A stretch of 7,119 bases of DNA from Betaproteobacteria bacterium UBA2293 (GTDB taxonomy: Bacteria > Pseudomonadota > Gammaproteobacteria > Burkholderiales > Rhodocyclaceae). The position numbers were made by a program, and so were the translations under genes. Shown here one piece after another: positions 1 to 4,865 of this stretch; position 1 is the stretch's first letter, and each line of letters starts with the position of its first letter. The stretch spans positions 4,453 to 11,571 of the forward strand of contig DDWF01000136.1 of assembly GCA_002345845.1 (NCBI GenBank), given 5' to 3'. Under the pieces are notes generated by a model. The model was given only the letters and a program-made list of their open reading frames with translations. It was not told the origin of the DNA and did not search any database.

Positions 1-912
1 CTGGTCGGCATCGAGGACAACAAGCCGGAAGCCATCGCGGCCATGCAGGCGGCCGCCGCCGGTGTCGCCAATGTCGAGATCCGGCCGGTGCCGGCGCGCT
101 ACCCGATGGGTTCGGAAAAGCAGCTGATCCAGGTATTGACGGGAAAAGAGGTGCCGGCCGACGGCCGCGCCTTCGACATCGGCGTCGTCGTCCATAACGT
201 CGGCACGGCGCTTGCCGTGCGCGCCGCCATCCGCGAGGGTAAACCGCTGATTTCGCGGCTGGTCACGGTCAATGGCAATTGCGCCGCCAATCCGGGCAAC
301 ATCGAGGTCCGCGTCGGCACGCTGGCCGAGGACGTGATCGCTTTCGCCGGCGGCCTCAAGGGTGATGGCCTGGGCCTCGCCCGCCGGGTCATGGGCGGGC
401 CGATGATGGGCATGCAGATTCCGCACTGGCGTGTGCCGGTGGTCAAGGGCAGCAGCGGCATCCTGGCCTTCGACGCCGCCGAGGTTGCCGAACAGGAGCC
501 GAATCCGTGCATCCGCTGCGGCAGTTGCGTGAAAGCCTGCCCGATGGGCCTGCTGCCGCTGGAAATGAGCGCCCGCATCCGCAACGAAGCCTACGACGAC
601 GCCATCGGCCTCGGTCTCAAGGACTGCATCGCCTGCGGCTGCTGCGCCTACGTCTGCCCGTCGAAGATTCCGCTGGTCCAGTTCTTCGTCCATGCCAAGG
701 GCGAACTGGCCTCGCAGGACCGCGCCAAGCTGCGCAACGACGCCACCAAGAAGCTGGCTTTGCAGCGCCAGGACCGCCTGGCCCGCGAAGCCCGCGAAAA
801 GGCCGAAGCCGCCGCCAAGCGCAAGGCCGAGCGGGAAGCCGCGGCAGCGGCCAAGGCGGCTGCCGAAGCGGCCGCTGCCGCGGCCAGCGAAAAACAGGGA
901 GAAACCGCATGA
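1..912 (+). CDS. rnfC: RnfC, electron transport complex subunit C (5' end missing)
   Basis: This is the C-terminal 303 residues of RnfC, the peripheral NADH/FMN- and Fe-S-binding subunit of the Rnf complex. The reading frame is open from base 1, so the start and the N-terminal NADH/FMN region lie to the left. Visible in order: the family segment YPMGSEKQLI; a beta-grasp (SLBB-like) stretch around HNVGTALAV and PLISRLVTVNG; the GGPMMGMQIP motif; and two ferredoxin-type [4Fe-4S] motifs, CIRCGSCVKACP (window residues 170-181) and CIACGCCAYVCP (209-220). The last 60 or so residues are an Ala/Lys/Glu/Arg-rich helical tail. It is much shorter than the long Ala-rich repeats of enterobacterial RsxC. 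The stop codon overlaps the rnfD start as ATGA (909-912), indicating translational coupling. Identification is secure. Confidence 0.95.
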   Translation: MVGIEDNKPEAIAAMQAAAAGVANVEIRPVPARYPMGSEKQLIQVLTGKEVPADGRAFDIGVVVHNVGTALAVRAAIREGKPLISRLVTVNGNCAANPGNIEVRVGTLAEDVIAFAGGLKGDGLGLARRVMGGPMMGMQIPHWRVPVVKGSSGILAFDAAEVAEQEPNPCIRCGSCVKACPMGLLPLEMSARIRNEAYDDAIGLGLKDCIACGCCAYVCPSKIPLVQFFVHAKGELASQDRAKLRNDATKKLALQRQDRLAREAREKAEAAAKRKAEREAAAAAKAAAEAAAAAASEKQGETA

Positions 913-1994
913 ACTCCGCCACCCTGACCGCTCAGCCCGTCGCCTCACCGCATGCCCATGGTGGCAACTCGGTCAGCCGGACGATGTTCCGCGTGCAGAT
1001 GGCGCTGCTGCCGGCGACGCTCTATGGTTTCTGGTTGTATGGCTGGCCATCCTTCTTTCTCTGGCTGCTGACCATCCTCTCTTGTGTCGGCTTCGAGGCC
1101 CTGTCGCTGAAGTTGATGGGCAGCCAGCGCATCAAGCCGACGCTGTTCGACGGTTCCGCCGTGCTCACCGGCTGGCTGCTGGCGATGACGCTGCCGCCGT
1201 GGGCACCGTGGTGGGTGGCGGTGCTTGGCGGTTTCATCGCCATCGTCATCGGCAAGCAGGTGTTCGGTGGCCTCGGCCAGAACGTCTTCAACCCGGCGAT
1301 GGTCGCCCGCGTCGCGCTGCTCGTTTCCTTCCCGCTGCCGCTGACCCTGTGGGTGCTGCCGTTGCCGATGAATACGCTGCCGACGCCGGATTTTGTCGCC
1401 AGCCTGCGCATTTTCCTGACCAGCCTGCCGGTGCCCGATGCAATGACCAGCGCCACGCTGCTCGGCCACGCCAAGACCGAATTGGCGAGGGGTCTCGACC
1501 TGGCCCAGGCGCTTGGCTCGGCGCCGGCATTGTCGTGGCTGGGCATACGCGCCGGCAGCTTTGGCGAATCGGCGGCGCTGCTGATCCTCTGCGGCGGCAT
1601 CTACCTGCTGATCACCCGCGTCATCACCTGGCACGCGCCGCTGGCCGTGCTGGCCGGCGTGGCGATCCCGGCGGCGATCGCCCACGGGGTCAATCCGGCG
1701 CGTTTCCTGTCGGCCGAGGCACACCTGTTGTCGGGGGCGCTGATGCTTGGCGCCTTCTTCATCGCCACCGACTACGTCACCTCGCCGAATACCGCCACCG
1801 GGCAGATCATCTTCGGCCTGGGCATCGGCTTCCTCACCTGGGTCATCCGCAGCTTCGGCGGCTACCCCGAGGGCATGGCCTTCGCCGTATTGCTGATGAA
1901 TGCGCTGACGCCGGTCATCGACCGCTTCGTCAAACCGCGCATCCTCGGTCGCGACCGCAAGGGCAAACCGCTCGACATTCCGGAGAACGCCTGA
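909..1994 (+). CDS. rnfD: RnfD, membrane subunit D of the Rnf complex
   Basis: RnfD is 361 residues, normal for the family, and is an integral membrane subunit (NqrB relative) carrying a covalently bound FMN. Several hydrophobic helices are visible, for example around residues 31-65, 83-120, 132-152, 221-258 and 274-313. Family signatures include KPTLFDGSAVLTGWLLAMTLPP, GGLGQNVFNPAMV, FFIATDYVTSPNTATGQIIFG and FGGYPEGMAFAVLLMNALTP, each only partly quoted here. The expected flavinylation threonine is T183 in TSATLLG, a slightly unusual version of the common S/T-G-A-T motif. The ATG at 909 is chosen because it overlaps the rnfC stop and because longer upstream readings would run inside rnfC. 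Its own stop (1992-1994) shares one base with the rnfG start. Confidence 0.95.
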   Translation: MNSATLTAQPVASPHAHGGNSVSRTMFRVQMALLPATLYGFWLYGWPSFFLWLLTILSCVGFEALSLKLMGSQRIKPTLFDGSAVLTGWLLAMTLPPWAPWWVAVLGGFIAIVIGKQVFGGLGQNVFNPAMVARVALLVSFPLPLTLWVLPLPMNTLPTPDFVASLRIFLTSLPVPDAMTSATLLGHAKTELARGLDLAQALGSAPALSWLGIRAGSFGESAALLILCGGIYLLITRVITWHAPLAVLAGVAIPAAIAHGVNPARFLSAEAHLLSGALMLGAFFIATDYVTSPNTATGQIIFGLGIGFLTWVIRSFGGYPEGMAFAVLLMNALTPVIDRFVKPRILGRDRKGKPLDIPENA

Positions 1995-2599
1995 TGAATC
2001 TCGACGCCATACGCGACAAACTCGCCTATCAGCCGCTGCTGCTCGGGGTCGTCGCCCTGCTCGCCAGCGGGGCGCTGGCTGTAGTGTCCGGGGCCACCGG
2101 CCCGGCCATCGCCGCCGCCGAAGCCAAGGATCTGCGCGATTCGCTGTCGGAAGTGCTGCCGGCCGGGCTGGCCGACAACGATTTCCTCAAGGACACCGTG
2201 GAGGTGGAGAAGGACGGCAAGCCGCTGACCATCTACCGCGCCCGCCACGGCAGCGAAATGAAGGCGGTGCTGTTCAAGGTGGCCGAACGCGGCTACGCCG
2301 GTGACATCCAGGTGCTGATGGCGGTGGACATGGACGGCCGGACGCTCGGCGTGCGCGTGCTCAAGCACACGGAAACGCCCGGCCTCGGCGACAAGATCGA
2401 AGTGAAGAAGGACGACTGGGTGCTCGACTTCAACGGCAAGTCGCTGGGCGAGCCGACGCCGGAGAAATGGGGCGTCAAGAAGGACAACGGGGTCTTCGAC
2501 CAGTTCGCCGGCGCCACCATCACGCCACGCGCCGTGGTCAAGGCAGTCAAGGGCGGGCTGGAGTTCTTCGCCGCCCACCGGGCGGACATTACCGGCTAG
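1994..2599 (+). CDS. rnfG: RnfG, FMN-binding subunit G of the Rnf complex
   Basis: RnfG is 201 residues: one N-terminal membrane anchor (about residues 14-34) followed by an FMN-binding domain on the outer face of the membrane. The domain carries the typical segments GYAGDIQVLMAVD, LKHTETPGLGDKI and FDQFAGATITPRAVV. T175 in AGAT is the expected site of covalent FMN attachment by ApbE. The protein passes electrons between the flavins of the Rnf complex. The start ATG overlaps the rnfD stop (TGATG). A second motif, SGAT, lies at residues 32-35, directly after the membrane helix, and fits the ApbE-type consensus better than the canonical site does. Function by family is secure. Use of the second motif is untested. 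Confidence 0.94.
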   Translation: MNLDAIRDKLAYQPLLLGVVALLASGALAVVSGATGPAIAAAEAKDLRDSLSEVLPAGLADNDFLKDTVEVEKDGKPLTIYRARHGSEMKAVLFKVAERGYAGDIQVLMAVDMDGRTLGVRVLKHTETPGLGDKIEVKKDDWVLDFNGKSLGEPTPEKWGVKKDNGVFDQFAGATITPRAVVKAVKGGLEFFAAHRADITG

Positions 2600-2608
2600 G
2601 AGCATGCG

Positions 2609-3289
2609 ATGAGCGATACGGGAACGAACTACGGCGAAATCGTCAAGAACGGCCTCTGGGAACAGAACGTCGTCTTCGCCCAGATGCTGGCGCTGTGCCC
2701 GCTGATGGCGGTGACCACCAGCGGCACCAATGGCCTCGGCATGGGGCTGGCGAGCACGGCGGTGCTGGTCTGCGCCAACGTGCTGGTGTCGCTGATCCGC
2801 CAGGTGGTCAGCGCCCAGGTGCGGATTCCGGTATTCATCGTGCTGATCGCGACGCTGGTGACCATCGTCGACATGGCGATGAATGCCTGGCTGCACGAGC
2901 TGTACAAGGTGCTCGGCCTGTTCATCGCGCTGATCGTCGTCAATTGCGCCATTCTCGGGCGTTCCGAATCCTTCGCCGTCAAGAACGGTGTCGTCGCCAG
3001 CGCCGTCGATGGTCTGGCGATGGGCCTCGGCTTCACCGGGGCGCTGGTCCTGCTCGGCCTGGTCCGCGAATTTCTCGGCGCCGGCACCTTGTTCGCCCAG
3101 GCCTCGCAACTGCTCGGGCCGGCTTTTGCCTTCCTCGAGGTCAAGGTGCCGGGTTACGGCGGGGCGCTGCTGATGATCCTGCCGCCGGGCGCCTTCGCCG
3201 CGCTCGGCTTCCTGCTCGCCGGCAAGCGCATCATCGACCGCAAGCTGGCCGAGCGCGAGAACGCCCGCGCCGCCGTGGCCGCAGCTTAA
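2609..3289 (+). CDS. rnfE: RnfE, membrane subunit E of the Rnf complex
   Basis: RnfE is a 226-residue integral membrane protein of the RnfA/RnfE (NqrD/NqrE) family with about six hydrophobic helices. Family segments are visible: QMLALCPLMAVTTS, RIPVFIVLIATLVT, VNCAILGRSESFAVKN, and a C-terminal GYGGALLMILPPGAF. The two conserved intramembrane cysteines, C30 (LALCPL) and C113 (VNCAILGR), are the residues that, with the RnfA partner, are expected to hold the membrane-buried Fe-S centre. The C-terminus is a short charged helix rich in Arg, Glu and Ala. An AGGAG ribosome-binding site (2598-2602) overlaps the rnfG stop and sits six bases before the ATG. The gap to rnfG is 9 bases, so the gene is part of the same operon. 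Confidence 0.95.
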   Translation: MSDTGTNYGEIVKNGLWEQNVVFAQMLALCPLMAVTTSGTNGLGMGLASTAVLVCANVLVSLIRQVVSAQVRIPVFIVLIATLVTIVDMAMNAWLHELYKVLGLFIALIVVNCAILGRSESFAVKNGVVASAVDGLAMGLGFTGALVLLGLVREFLGAGTLFAQASQLLGPAFAFLEVKVPGYGGALLMILPPGAFAALGFLLAGKRIIDRKLAERENARAAVAAA

Positions 3290-3301
3290 GGAGGACCGTT
3301 C

Positions 3302-3574
3302 ATGCAGATCGGCATCGCCTATTCCGAACCCGGCCAGCAGATCTGGCTGAACATCGAAGTTCCCGACACCACGACGGTGCAGGAAGCCATCGACCGCTCC
3401 GGCATCCTCAAGCAGTTCCCGCACATCGACCTGAGCGCCCAGAAGGTCGGCGTCTTCGGCAAGCTGGCCAAGCTTGACGCCGCGTTGCGCCCGGGCGACC
3501 GCGTCGAAATCTACCGCGCCATCATCTGCGATCCGGCCACCGTGCCGCGCAAGGACATGGACGAGGACGACTGA
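3302..3574 (+). CDS. rnfH: RnfH family protein (ubiquitin-like beta-grasp)
   Basis: RnfH is a 90-residue protein. It begins with the beta-strand pattern IGIAYSEPGQQIWLNIEVP, continues with VQEAIDRSGILKQFP, and ends with the family hallmark RPGDRVEIYRAI, followed by a short acidic tail (DMDEDD). These features place it in the small beta-grasp RnfH family. In diazotrophs rnfH is typically the last gene of the nif-linked rnf operon. Its biochemical role is not well defined; it is thought to support assembly or function of Rnf. A strong ribosome-binding site, AAGGAGG (3288-3294), overlaps the rnfE stop and sits 7 bases before the ATG. The stop is followed after 3 bases by a NifA-like element, so the operon probably ends here. 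Confidence 0.9.
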   Translation: MQIGIAYSEPGQQIWLNIEVPDTTTVQEAIDRSGILKQFPHIDLSAQKVGVFGKLAKLDAALRPGDRVEIYRAIICDPATVPRKDMDEDD

Positions 3575-3577
3575 CTT

Positions 3578-3593
3578 TGTCGGGTTTGGTACA
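3578..3593. promoter_or_regulatory. Candidate NifA upstream activator sequence (TGT-N10-ACA)
   Basis: The sequence TGTCGGGTTTGGTACA fits the NifA enhancer consensus TGT-N10-ACA exactly. It matches 12 of 16 positions of the element in front of nifE (TGTCGGCTTTCTGACA at 6228-6243), including the shared TGTCGG and TTT blocks. It begins three bases after the rnfH stop and lies about 114 bases before the likely GTG start of the next gene, the usual position for such an enhancer. The weak point is that no good sigma-54 -24/-12 element follows it. Confidence 0.5.
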
Positions 3594-3604
3594 AGAAATC
3601 GGCC

Positions 3605-3632
3605 TTTTCATGCACCGTAATTGTGCGGAAAA
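3605..3632. other. Imperfect dyad / hairpin in the rnfH downstream gap
   Basis: TTTTC (3605-3609) and GCAC (3612-3615) can pair with GTGC (3623-3626) and GAAAA (3628-3632) around a 7-base loop, with a 2x1 internal mismatch. There is no T-run on the 3' side, so it does not look like a normal intrinsic terminator for rnfH. It could be a weak RNA hairpin or a protein-binding dyad. Confidence 0.25.
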
Positions 3633-3643
3633 TATGTTGTAAG

Positions 3644-3657
3644 CGATTGATAAATCG
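3644..3657. repeat. Short perfect inverted repeat CGATT-GATA-AATCG
   Basis: Five-base arms (3644-3648 and 3653-3657) flank a 4-base centre. The repeat lies 15 bases upstream of the TATAAT hexamer, so it is a possible operator. Arms this short can easily arise by chance. Confidence 0.25.
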
Positions 3658-3678
3658 AAACAATTCGCGGTCTATAAT
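3647..3678 (+). promoter_or_regulatory. Candidate sigma-70 promoter for the HhH-protein gene
   Basis: A perfect -10 hexamer TATAAT lies at 3673-3678 in an AT-rich gap, with a start point expected near 3685, about 22 bases before the likely GTG start. The best -35-like hexamer is TTGATA at 3647-3652, but the 20-base spacer is longer than the usual 16-18. The site may therefore be weak or activator-dependent. A GG-N10-GC frame (3669-3682) also spans the hexamer but lacks the flanking sigma-54 consensus bases. Confidence 0.4.
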
Positions 3679-3695
3679 GCGCGGCCAATTTCCCC

Positions 3696-3700
3696 GGGAG
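3696..3700 (+). promoter_or_regulatory. Ribosome-binding site that favours a GTG start
   Basis: GGGAG ends 6 bases before GTG (3707) and 12 bases before the in-frame ATG (3713). The spacing favours the GTG as the start of the following gene, although the ATG two codons later remains possible. Confidence 0.55.
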
Positions 3701-3706
3701 CAGCCT

Positions 3707-4756
3707 GTGCATATGACGAATTATTCCGCCTCGATCGAGACTACCGGTCTGGGTCTCAACCACGGTTACTGTCTTGATGGCGACTTCGTCCATCTCAATG
3801 CCGATGTCAGTCTGGCCGAAGCCGATCTGGCCGACGGCGGCCAATGGGCCCTGCAGTTGTGGGCCAGCGCGGCCGGTTTCGACGGCCTGGCGCTGAACGG
3901 CGTCAAGGTTGCCGAACTGGCCCTGCAGCCGACGCCCGGTGCGTTCAATGTCGCCGCCTGTGTCAGCGCCTTGCCGCCGGCCGGTTGCGCCCAGCAGGTG
4001 ATGGCCCTGGCGCTGGTCGAGAAAGTTGCCGATGGCTATGTCCGGGTGTGTGATCTGTCGGTCTATCCGACCGCACAAACCTTCTTCCAGCCGTTCATGC
4101 ACGGCGCCGTCAGCTGCCAGCTCAAGGACGGGGTCGCCGAGATCGCCATCGAAAGCATTGCCAGCCCGCGCGCCGCGGAAAACATCAGCGGCACGCTGGC
4201 CCTGGAAGTCTGGGCACTGGATGCCCCCTACGCCGGTGGCGCCTGGGTCGGCACGCCGGTCGCCAGCCTGGTGCTCGGCACCCTGGCCGGCGGCACGACC
4301 TGGAGCGACTGCCACTACAGCGTTCCGGCGGTGACCGCCAACCCCGGCGCAGCGCTGACCGTGATGCTGCGCGAATGGACGCCGGCCGGTTACCTGACGC
4401 GTGACTACCGCAATCTGCCGGCTACGGTGGCCGAAGCGCCGGTAGCCACGGTTGCGACCGCCAAGAAAGTGGAAAAGAAGGTCGAAAAGAAGGTGGCGGA
4501 AAAGCCGGCTCCGAAGGCTGCTGCCAAGCCGGCCGGCAAGCCGGTCGCCAAGCCTGCGGCCAAGGCGGCGGCCGCTGCGCCGGTCTCGGTCAACAAGGCC
4601 AGCGTCGGCGAGCTGGCGGCGGTCAAGGGCCTCAGCCAGGCCGTTGCCGCAGCCATTGTCGCCGCCCGTCCTTACGCCAAGATCGACGATCTGGTGCGCG
4701 CCAAGGGCATGGGTCCGAAGCTGCTGGAAAAAGTCGGCAAGCTGTTGAAGGTCTGA
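3707..4756 (+). CDS. Unrecognised protein: duplicated beta-rich domain, K/A/P linker, ComEA-like HhH domain
   Basis: I do not recognise a named family for the whole protein. It has 349 residues from GTG 3707, or 347 from ATG 3713; numbers below use the ATG. Residues about 13-119 and 130-236 are two copies of one unit in a 117-residue register: ALQLW (46-50) matches ALEVW (163-167), GVKVAEL matches GTPVASL, C83 matches C200, P88 matches P205, and GY...D near 108-114 matches GY...D near 226-231. The unit is rich in alternating hydrophobics and is probably a beta-sandwich. Residues about 238-290 are a Lys/Ala/Pro/Val/Glu linker resembling histone H1 tails. Residues about 292-347 resemble a ComEA-type helix-hairpin-helix domain (VNKAS..ELAAVKGL..., then DDLVRAKGMGPKLLEKV). 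No signal peptide or membrane segment is evident, so a cytoplasmic location and nucleic-acid binding are plausible but inferred. An in-frame extension to GTG 3623 would cross the candidate promoter and is not favoured. The gene follows a NifA-like element and precedes a radical SAM gene. Confidence 0.85.
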   Translation: MHMTNYSASIETTGLGLNHGYCLDGDFVHLNADVSLAEADLADGGQWALQLWASAAGFDGLALNGVKVAELALQPTPGAFNVAACVSALPPAGCAQQVMALALVEKVADGYVRVCDLSVYPTAQTFFQPFMHGAVSCQLKDGVAEIAIESIASPRAAENISGTLALEVWALDAPYAGGAWVGTPVASLVLGTLAGGTTWSDCHYSVPAVTANPGAALTVMLREWTPAGYLTRDYRNLPATVAEAPVATVATAKKVEKKVEKKVAEKPAPKAAAKPAGKPVAKPAAKAAAAAPVSVNKASVGELAAVKGLSQAVAAAIVAARPYAKIDDLVRAKGMGPKLLEKVGKLLKV

Positions 4757-4761
4757 TCTCG

Positions 4762-4795
4762 GGCAAGGCCTGTCGTCGATGCGGCGGGCCTTGCC
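4762..4795 (+). terminator. Hairpin downstream of the HhH-protein gene
   Basis: GGCAAGGCC (4762-4770) is perfectly complementary to GGCCTTGCC (4787-4795), giving a 9-bp stem with a 16-base loop, 5 bases after the stop codon. No T-run follows, so it may act as a weak or Rho-assisted terminator or as an mRNA 3'-end stabiliser rather than a strong intrinsic terminator. Confidence 0.5.
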
Positions 4796-4804
4796 TGGAT
4801 GCGA

Positions 4805-4834
4805 TTGGCAAGCCGGCCCGCTATCGGCGATACT
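4805..4834 (+). promoter_or_regulatory. Weak candidate sigma-70 promoter for the radical SAM gene
   Basis: TTGGCA (4805-4810, five of six -35 positions) is followed after 18 bases by GATACT (4829-4834, four of six -10 positions). The expected start point is near 4841, about 25 bases before the ATG. The match is moderate only. It suggests the gene could be transcribed independently of the gene upstream. Confidence 0.25.
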
Positions 4835-4865
4835 CCACGGCGCCCCAGCCAACCCGATTCTTGCC

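Noticed and set aside
1862..3424. 520-codon open frame on the minus strand across rnfD-rnfG-rnfE-rnfH
   Set aside because: It lies opposite four well-supported rnf genes and is rich in His, Arg, Gly and Asp without recognisable domains. It is a GC-bias shadow.
3602..3613. GG-like/GC pair near CGGCCTTTTCATGC as a sigma-54 promoter
   Set aside because: The spacing is 9 bases, not 10, and the -24 element does not match TGGCAC.
3647..3660. FNR/Anr box starting with TTGAT
   Set aside because: Only the left half-site matches; the right half reads CGAAA instead of ATCAA, and the position relative to the expected start point is not typical for activation.
4806..4821. Possible sigma-54 promoter TGGCAAGCCGGCCCGC upstream of the radical SAM gene
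   Set aside because: GG and GC are separated by 11 bases instead of 10, and the -12 region lacks TT. Sigma-54 promoters tolerate spacing changes poorly.
4779..4865. N-terminal extension of the radical SAM protein to the ATG at 4779
   Set aside because: It would start inside the hairpin loop after the previous gene, and the added 29 residues do not resemble the family. The family N-terminus KKILLINPS begins at 4866.
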